From contig OY723251.1 of the NCBI GenBank assembly GCA_963210315.1, positions 682,001 to 746,000 of the forward strand: DNA of 64,000 nt, read 5' to 3'. Source of the stretch: Rhynchopus euleeides (taxonomy: Eukaryota > Euglenozoa > Diplonemea > Diplonemida > Diplonemidae). This document shows positions 42,961 to 54,832 of this stretch, in pieces. The notes under the pieces are model-generated. The model had not been told where the DNA came from. It did no database searches and saw only the letters and a list, made by a program, of their open reading frames with translations. A program made the position numbers and the translations under genes. Position 1 is the stretch's first letter. Every line of letters starts with the position of its first letter.

Positions 42961-43128
42961 ATGAGGCACGGGAGGGTGGCAAAAGGCCCCCAGACCCCAG
43001 AAATCACCGAAAAATGACATTCTCGATGTGCGGTGGGTCTGGTTTCTAGGTTTTTCGGGAGAAAATTGGCCAAAATAATTTCGGAGACAAAATTTTGTTA
43101 GGGATTTCCGTTTGCTATGCCTCCTCTA

Positions 43129-43722
43129 GTCTTGTGGCAGCCGAGGGTTCTTTGCTCCTGTGTGTGTACATGTGCTTCGTATTCAGCATCCCTTGTTGTG
43201 TGAGTTCCAAGCTTGTCCTTCATTCCCTAATTGATTCTGGCAGGATGCGAATGACAGAGCAAGATCGGTGAGTCATCTGCAGCCTGTGGACCCTGCCCCC
43301 CAACCTGCCCCAATCCCCCACCCGAAGCCGTGATCATCTGAAGTCCGCATTGCCAGCCACCCCACCACAGTGGCCACACACACAGACAGATGTGACCCCC
43401 AGCGTACAGATAGCAGGTTCCATGGAGGTCCTTCTGACAGGGAAGCCGTGACAAGGCCCCATTCGGGCGTGAATTCCATGTGGTGGGCCCTCCTCGCATC
43501 CGCTCGTCATGTGGGTGTGATTCCGGAGTCGTGGGTTCGGTTGCATTCCTGTCGGCCACCTCGGCGGCCCGCATTTTCGGGTGAAAACCCCGATTTTGGC
43601 AGAGTCGGAGGTGTTCCGGGGGTGGTGGGGCCCCAAAACGGGAGCAAAATGCACCAATATTTTTGCCCAGAAAAAAGTTTGTGAGAAACTGCTGGAAAAA
43701 TCACAGCTTGCCACCCTCTACA
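43129..43722. other. Spacer between the two TAGAGG transposons
   Basis: 594 bp without coding potential or recognised repeat. It ends with ctctaca (43,716-43,722), the left target duplication of copy 2. Confidence 0.6.
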
Positions 43723-44283
43723 TAGAGGAGGCATAGCCTGCTGACCTGGCTGTCTAAAAAATTATTTTTTTTAAAATCGCATTGTCTTTTCGACCCTATA
43801 CCAAAAGTGGTCCCAAATCGGTCCGGGACGACCGTCCACAACCGTCCACACTCTCTAAATGCTCGATGTTGCATTTTAAATTCAAAAATTCACATTTTCC
43901 AGCCAACTGGGCCAGTTTCCTTAGGAAAATGGCTGAAAATCGCAAACACTCCATTTCTACGGGCCACCACAGGCCAATAGAGTACCAAAATCGGTTTTTT
44001 CGCATTCTACGGCCTCAGGCAGACCGTCCACACCCAAAAATCACCCCCAGGTGGTCAATATTGGGGTGTTCTGGCACTTTTTCACCTGTGGACGGTTGTG
44101 GACGGCTGTGGATGGCTGTGGATGGTTGTGGACGGCTGTGGACGGTCTGCCAAGAGGTTACTGGAGGTTGCTAGGCTGCGGGCGGACCGTCCACACCCAA
44201 AAAACACCCCCAGTTGGTCACGATGGGGACGGTACGTCTCTTTTTCGTCTGTAGACGGTTGTGGACGGTCTGCCAATAGGTTG

Positions 44284-46316
44284 CTCCAGGATGCGAGATT
44301 GTTCTCGGTAGGTCACCGACTGTAACCGATTGTTCTCGGCATGTAACCGATTGTAACCGATTGTAACCGATTGTTCTTGGCATGTATCCGATTGTAACCG
44401 ATTGTCCTCGTCATGTAACCGATTGTAACCGATCGTTCTTGGCATGTAACCGATTGTCACCGATTGTCCTCGTCATGTAACCGATTGTAACCGATTGTTC
44501 TTGGCATGTAACCGATTGTCACCGATTGTCCTCGTCATGTAACCGATTGTAACCGATCGTTCTTGGCATGTAACCGATTGTAACCGATTGTCCTCGTCAT
44601 GTAACCGATTGTAACCGATCGTTCTTGGCCTGTAACCGATTGTAACCGATTGTTCTTGGCATGTAACCGATTGTCACCGATTGTCCTCGTCATGTAACCG
44701 ATTGTAACCGATCGTTCTTGGCATGTAACCGATTGTAACTGATTGTCCTCGTCATGTAACCGATTGTAACCGATCGTTCTTGGCATGTAACCGATTGTAA
44801 CTGATTGTTCTCGGCATGTAACCGATTGTAACCGATTGTTCTTGGCCTGTAACCGATTGTAACCGATTGTTCTTGGCATGTAACCGATTGTCACCGATTG
44901 TCCTCGTCATGTAACCGATTGTAACCGATCGTTCTTGGCATGTAACCGATTGTAACTGATTGTTCTCGGCATGTAACCGATTGTAACCGATTGTTCTTGG
45001 CCTGTAACCGATTGTAACCGATTGTTCTCGGCATGTAACCGATTGTAACCGATTGCCCTCGTCATGTAACCGATTGTAACCGATCGTTCTTGGCATGTAA
45101 CCGATTGTAACCGATTGTTCTCGGCATGTAACCGATTGTAACCGATTGTCCTCGTCATGTAACCGATTGTAACCGATCGTTCTTGGCATGTAACCGATTG
45201 TAACTGATTGTTCTCGGCATGTAACCGATTGTAACCGATTGTTCTCGGCATGTCACCGATTGTAACCGATTGTCCTCGTCATGTAACCGATTGTAACCGA
45301 TCGTTCTTGGCATGTAACCGATTGTAACCGATTGTTCTCGGCATGTAACCGATTGTAACCGATCGTTCTTGGCATGTAACCGATTGTAACTGATTGTTCT
45401 TGGCATGTAACCGATTGTAACCGATCGTTCTTGGCATGTAACCGATTGTAACCGATTGTTCTCGTCATGTAACCGATTGTAACTGATTGTTCTTGGCATG
45501 TAACCGATTGTAACCGATCGTTCTTGGCATGTAACCGATTGTAACTGATTGTTCTTGGCATGTAACCGATTGTAACCGATTGTTCTCGTCATGTAACCGA
45601 TTGTAACTGATTGTTCTTGGCATGTAACCGATTGTAACCGATCGTTCTTGGCATGTAACCGATTGTAACCGATTGTTCTTGGCCTGTAACCGATTGTTCT
45701 CGGCATGTAACCGATTGTAACCGATTGTCCTCGTCATGTAACCGATTGTAACCGATCGTTCTTGGCATGTAACCGATTGTAACCGATTGTTCTTGGCCTG
45801 TAACCGATTGTTCTCGGCATGTAACCGATTGTAACCGATTGTTCTTGGCCTGTAACCGATTGTAACCGATTGTTCTCGGCATGTAACCGATTGTAACCGA
45901 TTGTTCTCGGCATGTAACCGATTGTAACCGATCGTTCTTGGCATGTAACCGATTGTAACCGATTGTTCTCGGCATGTAACCGATTGTAACCGATTGTTCT
46001 CGTCATGTAACCGATTGTAACCGATCGTTCTTGGCATGTAACCGATTGTAACCGATTGTTCTCGGCATGTAACCGATTGTAACCGATTGTTCTCGTCATG
46101 TAACCGATTGTAACCGATCGTTCTTGGCATGTAACCGATTGTAACTGATTGTTCTTGGCATGTAACCGATTGTAACCGATTGCCCTCGTCATGTAACCGA
46201 TTGTAACCGATTGTAACCGATTGTTCTTGGCATGTAACCGATTGTAACCGATCGTTCTTGGCATGTAACCGATTGTAACCGATTGTTCTTGGCATGTAAC
46301 CGATTGTAACCGAAAC
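44284..46316. repeat. 31-bp minisatellite, ~65 copies, in copy 2
   Basis: Same unit family as 34,185-35,956 but about 260 bp longer, with different orders of the ctcggc/cttggc/cctcgtc variants in the middle. The ends of both arrays match, so internal units expanded or converted after the copies split. Confidence 0.95.
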
Positions 46317-46483
46317 AGAACGGTGTCTCCCCTTGCCCCCTCCACTCTCGGTCACTCTGCGTGCCTCCCAGATGTTGTGTGCGGACCCCTCAGCAGACTG
46401 CTTAACTTTAACTTTGCTGCACCTACGTTGCTCACACAGCACTAACCCACTGCAGGCACTGGCACGTTCCACAGCTTCTGATA

Positions 46484-49400
46484 ATGTCCGGCTTGGTTAC
46501 CTTCGCGGAAGCGTGCAAGCTGCAGGGTATCCCAGACGAGACTACGGGGAAGGTCGCGGGTGCGCTTCTCCGCAACGCAGGATGGCCGAAACCCGTAACG
46601 AGCCGGACCTCAAACGGCGTGCAGAAGATGTATTGCTTGGCAGATATCCGTCGGCCCAATCCCCTCTCCTCCGAAGAGGCAATCCGGCAGTTGACTGCTT
46701 CGTCCCCGGGCCGCTGCTTCCCCGACGATGTCCTGATCGCTCCTCTGGGTGAGCCCGATGATCTCGCTGATCAGGCGGCGCTCCTCCCCCACCCCGAGGA
46801 TGCGGATCCCGTCTCGCAGAGCGTGATCTCGGCGGTCACGCGGGGTCCTGCTGCTGCTGGCAACGACGAGCCTGATGAGCCTGAGGCGCCTCCGTCACCG
46901 ACTCCCGTGCCGCCGAAACCTCTGCCTGCCGCGCTCCCACCGACGTCTCCGACGAGTCCCGCCGACGATGTCGACATTGGTTCTTCTGTGTGCAGTGACC
47001 CTGCCGACCTCGCCAGCCTCGATGACCTCGCCGACCTCGCCGACTCCGCCTGCCCCGTTGACTCCGCCTCCCACGCCAACACCGACTCCCCCGTTGCGAC
47101 TGCGATGGACGCGTTGCGTGACGCTGTGGCTGCTGGTGAGGGGTGGTGCTGCATCAGCAGCGCCGAGTACCTGACTCTCCTGCGCTCCCTCTTGCCCGCA
47201 GGTGCGAAGGTGTCGGACACCGCCCTCTTCTCCCTGGTGAAGGAGAACGCCGACTGCATGTCTTCTGCTCTGCATCCTCACGAGAAGGGTAGTGATACCC
47301 GGGGGATGAAGAAGAAGTACTGCATCGGAAATGCAGTGCCGGGACGGCCGTGCAGCCTCCACTTCGTCGGACAGGGCACGCCTCCGCCGGCCCCCGTGGG
47401 GCGCCCCTCCAAGACCCTCCCCGAGCGGGTCTTGCAGGTCAAGGCTTTGCAGAAGGCCTTGCTGAGGGCGAAGGACCGCATTGCGCAGCTGACGGAGGAG
47501 TTGGCTGCTGCGCACGAGGTTCTCGGGCGCAAGGGGGACATTGTTCTTCGTGGGGTGACGGGCCGGAAGTCCTGCACCGAGCCCTACCCCATGAAGGTGC
47601 TGCGGGCGCTGTTGGAGTTGCGGATGGCTGGCATCGGTCAGGAGTCGTCGCGCAGGGTGCTGCGCGACATCATCAAGCTCCTGAGCGATGGGGTGGAGAT
47701 GCCGATCCCCTCTCGCTGGACGCTCCGCGAATTCGAGATCCCGAGCGGAGCGGCTTCCTTCGCCGTCTTCTTGGAGGATGTCGCGAGGACGCAGACCGGC
47801 GGAGGGGGCCTAGGCAAAGACCGGCAGAAGGCCACCCTCTCCCTCGCCCACGATGCCACCTCCTCCTTGGGCCGGAGTAGTGTCTCGCTGCACGTTGTCA
47901 CCGCCCACGTCGCTGCAGACGAGAATCGCGTACGCGGGGCCTGCGCCTCCGCCCTCCCCCTGAAGAACGGGAAGGCTGCAGGGAAGACCTCCAACCTGCA
48001 GGCGGTCCGCCGCATAGTCTCCGCCCACAAGCTCCGTATTAGCAACGCCACCCTGAGCGACCATGCTAGCACGGAGGCGAAGGCGACCAGGGACGCGGGG
48101 GGCGCCATCGTCCACCTACGGTGCATGCACCATAAGGTTGGAGGCGCACTGAAGTACGCAGTGCAGACGGCGGGGAAGGCCTTGATGATGTCTCATCGGG
48201 TCGACCCGGCAGCCAACGTTGCCAGCGTACTTGCAGTCCTCGACCCGACAAACGGCCGGTCAACCGCCGGGGTCATTTTCGTGGATGCTGAGCTTGGGAA
48301 AGCACTTGACATGCGCTACCCCCGGGGCCTGGGGTTTGCCCGTGAGCGGGGGTCGAAGTGGCATGCCCGTCCTCAGCAGTGCTCCCGCCTCCTCAAGTTC
48401 TCCGCCTCCATCCTGGAGATGGTGAGAGAGGAGCGGTTCACCCCGACTGCGACAGAGATCCTCACTCTTCTGGGGACCCCCACCGTCGCCGCCTACTGTG
48501 CAGCCTGCCATTTCATTGGCAGCCTGTACTTGAGGTTCCTCAACGACCTCAAGCCCAGGCGGTTGAACGAGGAGACGGGCCGCCTCGAGGTCAACTTCGA
48601 GGCGGGATGGGGTGTGCTGAGGCCGCTGCACCTCCTCGCCCGCGACCTGAGCGCCGACTCCGCCGACAACGACTTCCCTGCCCTGCGGAAGCATTGGGGA
48701 CAACCCCGCCACGGTGAGGAGGAGGTGGGGCGGGCTGAGGCGTTGGAGGTGGTGAAGGATCACCACGATGTATTTGCGGAGGTCTGGGTTCCCTGCATCC
48801 AGGGGTTTGCGAGCACATTGGCAAGGTTCATCGGCTACGATGAAGCTGCAATGGCGTCGGCATCACCCGAAGACCTCCCTTCGCTACCCTCCACACAAGA
48901 CCTCGCAGAGTGTGTGGCTGGGAATGCATCGTTCTTGGCGCAGAGGGCCCCCAACCTCTCTTCTGCTGCCTTGTCTGGGATTACCCAGAGCAAGGTGAAC
49001 CGCTTCCTGTTGGGTTATGGCAACTGCAACAACGCAAGGTATGCAGGCTCTTCAGCCTCCTTTTTTCTCCCCTCCCTTCGTTCTTTTTTTTTACATCGCA
49101 ACAACATATGCTGGCAGAGTCAGAACCGATAGATTTTTTTTATCTCATTCATTGTCATTCTCTCTTCCTCTCTTCTTCATGACTTTTCCAAGTCACGAAG
49201 AAGACTACTTCATTATCACCATTTCCTGTTTTCAGTGTGATTCGTCGTACAACCATTCCTTTCCATCGCCTTACAGGTACGGCCGTTTGCTGCGCCAGGC
49301 GAAGCGGGCGCGGAAGAAGACCCGTGGCGGGATGTACACCGAGGCCGCGGCGAACACCGCCACGGGGGCTTCTGCGGCTGCGCTGAAGGCCGTCAGCGGG

Positions 49401-52397
49401 GTGGCCCACCCTGACCTCGTCCGCCTCTGCGCCCTCCACGCCATCCCTGTCACGGCGATGAGCAAGGGAAAGGAGGTGGCGCGGCAGAAGGAGGCGCTGA
49501 CACGCAGCTTTGCTGAGAAGCTGTGTGGCCCTGGCTCTGCGGATGCCCGTGTCTGGGTGGAGCGGCTGAAGTCCGTGAAGGAGGCAGTTGGCATCCTTCC
49601 GGTTCGTTCGAAACCGCTGTCCAGATTTTTGCGGAAGGCGGGGCTGAAGCCGTGGGGGTCCGACGCTGTCTCGTCTGCGTCGCACGACGTCCGTGTGCGC
49701 TTTGCCCTGACGCAGTGGGGGCGAATCCTCCCCATTCTGCGGGAGAAGGGGCAGCAGCTGCAGCCGAGGGAGCGGCTGGGCCGCCTCGACGCCCCCACCC
49801 TGTTCGCGTTGTTGGCCAAGGCGGGCCTGAAGGTGGAGGCTGGGGAGACGAAGCGCGACCTCTCCGCCCTCCTCCTGCGCAACTGGACGGAGCAGTTGAG
49901 TGGCCATGTCGAGGCCGTGGAGGAGACCCTTGGCTTGAAGGCCCGCACCTTCCCCGACACCATCTCGCCCTCCGTGGTAGATACAATCACGGAGCTCTAC
50001 CGGAGAGTGAAGACTGCACCTGCTGCGTTGAAAGAGGAGAAGGGACAGGGTGAGGATGGCAAGGGTTGTGAGGATGGTGAGGAGGCTGTGGATGCTGTGG
50101 ATGCTGTGGAGGAGGAGGAGGAGGAGGAAGAGGAGGTGGAGGTGGGTGATGAGGCTGATCCTGAGGCAAATGATGTTGGGGCGGCTAGGATCGCTCTCCT
50201 GAATGAGCATTGTTTTCCTCTCGGCCTCCACGCCTCTCCAGGTTGTGGGCGGCAGAAGGATGGTGTGTTGCATGCGTCGGAGTCCACGCACGAGGGGGGT
50301 TGGGCTTCCCTCAACTGGTTTTTGGGTGAGTGTGGCATCCAGTTTCTCACCTTCCGGGAGATGCAGGTTTTGCAACACGAGGTCAATCCAGAGAGCTTTC
50401 ACTGGACCGGTAAGTTCACGCTGGCAACGATGCAACGGGCCATCGAACAGCACACAAGTGGACTCCGGAACAATGGCTATCGGCTTCTGCCGGTAAGTAA
50501 AAAAAATACCTTTGTTGATGATCCTCAGTCTATTTCTTCCCCAGCCCTCTTTTTTTTTAACCGTCAAACTCTGCATTGGATGGTTGCCTTCCCCCTCAAA
50601 GACACCGTTGCCACATTGCAGAAGTTGACTCCAGCCCAACTGCACGCCTATCCGCGCGAAACGCTTTATTGGGTGGTTCACGACACGGACACTGCCAAGC
50701 GCGCCATTGCCGCAGGGGATCTGGATCGGGAAAGCCATGCATATGAAGTTTTTAAACTTGTGCCGAAAGGTGTCCTCCCCACCACCAAGGCACAATTTTT
50801 TGGCACCCGACCCAGGCGCACATTCCCTGTGGCAGTGAAGTCGCGTTCTGTTGTTCGGAGCGGGCCCACAGTCCGGAAGAGAAAACGGTTTGGGGGGACT
50901 GAAGTCATTGACCTCTCCCAGGTGCCAGAGACCCCAAGAGACAAGAAGGGGCGCCTTGGACATGGGAGGTATGATACGGCTCAACTGAGTGACGAGTCAT
51001 ACATTCCAGCAACTTCCCAACGCCACCTCATCCCAGAGACCCTGCTGTATTTTTCGAAATACCACCATCTCCCCGTCACAGATACTGTGCAGGAAGGTGA
51101 CGGCTTTTTTCTTTCCCTCCTCCGTTTCAACCGTTTTTCTGCGTACCAGTCAGTCCGCGCTCTGCGTGAGAGTGCCTTTGGTGACGCAACAAACATGAAA
51201 CACGACCTGGAGGTGTACCTCATGAAAATACACAAGGATACCCTTGCTTCTGTTTTTGAAGAGAAGGGGGAGAAGAACCTGCCCATACATGAAAGGCACC
51301 AGTCTCTCGTTCACTGGCGCAAGAGTATGTGCAAAGCGGCGGAAGATGAAAAGGTGACCCAACGTGGTGGTTCTTTTGCCCTGCATTTTTTTGTGAATGT
51401 GCACCAGATTCGCTTGAGAATTATTACTCAGAACAAGGAAGGTAAACCCAGGGTCAGGGAGTTACGGCCTCGCACATGGTGTGAGAAGGCAAAGAACTGG
51501 GAAGCAGGAAGTACGGCTTCTCTCCCTACTATCTTCCTTTACCAGTACCGGCAGGATACCCAAACGAATTTTTACTCCCTCCACCTCCCCACTGAGCGTG
51601 ACTTTTCCCGTGCTTCAAGTGTTTTTTATAGAATTCAGAACATGGGTCCAAACGTGGAAAACGCACAAGAACAAATGGAGCAAGAGGATATGCGGAGGAA
51701 GGCGGTCCCCATGGCACTCCCCTGTCCCGGTCCACGGAGGCCCCACGTACCTGACAAGGGCATCGACAATCCCGCGTCTCGTCATGATACCCTCACGCAA
51801 CGTCTTCTCTTGTTTTCCCTGAGCACAGTCAATGTGCCTGGTGATGGGAATTGCCTGTTTCATGCTTTTCATGAATGTCTCACAGGCAACCCACGTGGGG
51901 GCGCTTCCCTTCGCGAAGAAGCCGTCAATTTTGTGACTGCAATGGCGGCTTCTCTTTCATGCAGAGAGGTGCAACCGGAAGTGGAGGCGGTGAGAATGTG
52001 GGGAAATCTCCCGTACCATCCCTGCCAACCCCTTGACGACGGTAGTGAGCCATACGTGCTTACCCGTTTAAGAACGAGAAGGTATGCAGAGGATGACGAA
52101 ATTTCTGTTCTTTCCACAATGAAGAATGTCTTGATCACAGTCGTCACGAACATGATTTATCCTGGTAATCATGATGACTTTGCTTCAGGATTTAACAGTT
52201 ATGTCCCCCTTTCTTACAACTTCACCTCCATTGACACCACCCTCCAGGATTTTCCTCCAGACAGACGTGTGACCCTGGCTAACCTGGGTCAGGCTGGGGT
52301 TGGGGATCATTTCATGTGGATCAAAGGGACACAGGCCAACTTGGAAGCCACACATCGCAAGGGTTTGCGTTCTGTTTCAACAAGAGCTGGGACCTGA
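46484..52397 (+). CDS. hAT-like transposase fused to OTU protease (two exons; copy 2)
   Basis: Exons 46,484-49,038 and 49,277-52,397 give 1,891 residues. Exon 1 is identical in protein to copy 1. Exon 2 lacks one VDA repeat in the acidic run and has three substitutions: Leu to Pro in ILPVRSKP, Val to Ile in NLPIHERH, and Arg to Ser in FNSYVPLS. The DDE-core residues, OTU Cys and His and the degenerate GDGFF are all conserved. No frame damage is seen, so it could be active. Domain assignments are as for copy 1. Confidence 0.75.
49039..49276 (+). other. Intron of the transposase-OTU gene (copy 2)
   Basis: 238 bp, GTATGC...TTACAG, phase 2, equivalent to 38,681-38,918. Confidence 0.85.
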
Positions 52398-53099
52398 CAC
52401 AGGCCAATCAAGGGGTTGCCCCCCCCCCCCCCACTCCTGGTGTAGTGGTAGTGACTACAAAAAGGACTAACATTGCAAGAAGGTGCTGGGAGGCTTGCTT
52501 TTCCATTCACTCTCGACGATCAAACCCCCCCCCCCCCCCCACTTCACTTTTCCATTCACTCTCGACAATCAAGCCCCCACTTCTTGACTGCCCCCCCCCC
52601 CATGTTACTTTCAACAAACTTTGCCCATCCTTCAATCTTCCATTCGATCAGTTTGGCTTTTTCCAAAGCCTCGTTTTCCTTTTATTTCAATAGTCCACAC
52701 CTAAACGGCGTACGCCTTGGCAAGCGTTTGAAAGGACAGCCTTGGGATTGCAGCTCACTGGAATCGCTGAAGGAAGCCCCCCGCCCCCCCCCCCCCCCGC
52801 CCCCACCCCCACCCACTCTCCCTTTCACAAGTCACGATACATTCCCACACCATACTGTTCCATGTGCACTCCATCCAACAGGACCGCCACACGTGTTAAA
52901 CCCCATTCCCTGTTCCCAAGGCAGGGCAACCTTTATGGTTGAGTGGTGAGGGGCACAAAGAGACAATAGGTTTTAATGCAGATGCGGACATGTTGGAAAG
53001 AGCTCCCCCACCCCCCAACACACCATTCTTGTGCTCCGCTCCCTTCTACTTCTATTTCACTACCCCCCCCCCCCCCCAACACACACAGGCACGGGCCAG

Positions 53100-53360
53100 G
53101 ACCCGTGCAGGGTTAACCCGCCTAACAATTAGTAAAGAGTGATCACCAGTGACAACACCCGTGCAGGGTTACCTACTTGACAATTAACAAAGAGGGCTCA
53201 ACACCCGTGCAGGGTTAACCCGCCTAACAATTAGTAAAGAGCGATCAACAGTGACAACACCCGTGCAGGGTTTACCCGCCTAACAGTTAATAAAGAGTGA
53301 TCAACGGTGACAACACCCGTGCAGGGTTACCTACCTGACAATTAATAAAGGAGGGATCAA
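53100..53360. repeat. ~50-bp tandem repeat near the right end of copy 2
   Basis: Five units of the GTGCAGGGTTAACCC type, one more than copy 1; one unit reads gggtttaccc and breaks the palindrome. Confidence 0.85.
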
Positions 53361-53541
53361 CACATGATGAGGCACGGGAGGGTGGCAAAAGGCCCCCAGA
53401 CCCCAGAAATCACCGAAAAATGACATTCTCGATGTGCGGTGGGTCTGGTTTCTAGGTTTTTCGGGAGAAAATTGGCCAAAATAATTTCGGAGACAAAATT
53501 TTGTTAGGGATTTCCGTTTGCTATGCCTCCTCTACTCTACA

Positions 53542-53716
53542 GTTGAATAGGAAATGTCAGTTTGGTGGGAAATGTCAGTGGTGTGGCACCTGTTCGGTTT
53601 GTTATGCTGCGGGTTGTCGATTGCAGGGGGATCCGCTGGCGCCGCAAAGTCGCTCGCCGGAGAGCGGGGCTGCCGCGAAGCGGCGCCCCGCGACCGGCAG
53701 AGCGACTTTGCGGTGA
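53542..53716 (+). repeat. Direct duplicate of 54,048-54,225
   Basis: Starts AGTTGAATAGGAAATGTCAG and includes the GC-rich left arm and loop of the palindrome at 54,128. Here the right arm diverges after gactttgcgg. 53,717-54,000 shows no gene. Confidence 0.8.
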
Positions 53717-54127
53717 TAGCGGATTCCTCTGTAAGTCGGCAGTATGGCTCTCAATAGAGGGCGGACCGTCAGGCTGGGGTCGATGCAACAAAAATTCTAT
53801 TGTCCTCAGAAGGGCCACTAGACCCCAAAATCGGTCCCATATGGGTCCTGGGGGGGTCTGAGACCCTGTCGCACCCTGTCGCACCCTCGCCAAATGCGTT
53901 TAAACACGTTTTCTCGTGTTTTTGCCCTTTGGCTGTACTGGACATGGCGTTTTTAGGCGGTTACATGCCGTTTTGAGGCGGTTACACCCGGTTACACGTA
54001 GGGAAATGTCAGTTAGATGACAAATGTCAGTTGGATCGCAAATGTCAGTTGAATAGGAAATGTCAGTTTGGTGGGAAATGTCAGTGGTGTGGCACCTGTT
54101 CGGTTTGTTATGCTGCGGGTTGTCGAT

Positions 54128-54238
54128 TGCAGGGGGATCCGCTGGCGCCGCAAAGTCGCTCGCCGGAGAGCGGGGCTGCCGCGAAGCGGCGCCCCGCGAC
54201 CGGCAGAGCGACTTTGCGGCGCCAGCGGATCCCCCTGC
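54128..54238. mobile_element. 111-bp near-perfect palindrome (MITE-like)
   Basis: The left arm begins TGCAGGGGGATCCGCTGGCG (about 33 bp) and the right arm is its exact complement ending CCCCCTGCA. The loop contains GGAGAGCGGGG...CCCCGCGACC, itself complementary in part. Flanks share cgat. The copy at 53,620-53,730 keeps only one good arm. Confidence 0.75.
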
Positions 54239-54244
54239 ATTCGA

Positions 54245-54285
54245 TAACGTGGGGTCGCGGGCGGGTTCGCCGCCCGCGCCCCCCC
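54245..54285. other. GC-rich hairpin followed by C-rich tract
   Basis: GCGGGCGGGTTCGCCGCCCG can fold on itself and is followed by cccccc runs. A close equivalent, GCGGGCGGCGGAGCCGCCCG, lies at about 58,945. The role is unknown. Confidence 0.5.
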
Positions 54286-54666
54286 TCGCTTCCCCGAGCC
54301 CCCCCGCGCCCCCCTGGCCGTGTCCGACCCCCTGCGTCCGCCGCCCTCGCCCGCGAGCCTGCGTTCACGCCGGACCGTCGGACACGCGTGTTTCGTTTCC
54401 CGCTTCTGTATGTCAGGGTGTGGTCCATGAGGACGTGTCTCTTTCGAGGTGGACTTCGTTTGCTGCCCCCGGGTGTCTGTTCGCAGCAATGCCTGCTACA
54501 CGGATGCGGTGATGCCTGCTGGTCCCCCCTTTGACCCTCGCTGCCAGGCTTGGCTTGAGACTTCCGGGCTGGGAGTGTTGTGTCTCGGTTCGGTTCCCTG
54601 CTGAGAAGTGTCGACCTCTTTTTCTTCGAGAATCGCATTGTCTCGAAGTATTTTTTGTTGCTTTTT

Positions 54667-54775
54667 GGGGGCCCTCGCTGCGAGTCACTGTGAGTCACGA
54701 GTCGTCAGTTTTCAGCCAAACATGGCCGACTTCTCACTTTTTCTCACTCAGTCACACTTGGTAGCGAGGGCCCCC
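54667..54775. mobile_element. 109-bp MITE, GGGGGCCCTCGCT variant
   Basis: Ends GGGGGCCCTCGCT and AGCGAGGGCCCCC with the 3-bp duplication ttt (54,664-54,666; 54,776-54,778). Length and architecture match the GGGGGTCTTCGCT family; the TIR differs by compensating changes at two positions. Confidence 0.75.
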
Positions 54776-54832
54776 TTTGGTCCCTGCCAGTTTTGCTGAA
54801 CGGTCCCTCCTCTACCCTGGTCGAGGGACAGC

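Larger units (their letters stand above)
33624..43128 (+). mobile_element. TAGAGG transposon copy 1 (autonomous, hAT-like), 9,505 bp
   Basis: 15-bp terminal inverted repeats TAGAGGAGGCATAGC / GCTATGCCTCCTCTA. In order: subterminal GTGGACGG repeats, a 31-bp minisatellite array, one spliced gene, C-rich 3' sequence, a ~50-bp tandem repeat, and the right end. The ends fit the hAT pattern (Y-A-R-N-G). Flanking 7-mers ctctggg and gtcttgt do not match, so the original target duplication has been lost, probably by recombination with another copy. Confidence 0.85.
43723..53534 (+). mobile_element. TAGAGG transposon copy 2 (autonomous, hAT-like), 9,812 bp
   Basis: Same TIRs and organisation as copy 1, with a perfect 7-bp target duplication ctctaca (43,716-43,722; 53,535-53,541). 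It is about 300 bp longer, mostly through extra minisatellite units. Coding sequence differs at only a few bases, so the two copies separated recently. Confidence 0.9.

Noticed and set aside
43505-43545. GTGGGTTCGG resembling a tRNA T-loop
   Set aside because: Surrounding bases do not form a cloverleaf.
34185-46316. CRISPR-like regularly spaced repeats
   Set aside because: Units are contiguous 31-bp tandem repeats with no unique spacers, in a eukaryotic transposon; they are minisatellites.
53716-54050. Plus-strand open frames through the GC-rich palindrome
   Set aside because: They depend on palindromic GC-rich DNA and change between the two duplicates; no protein signature.
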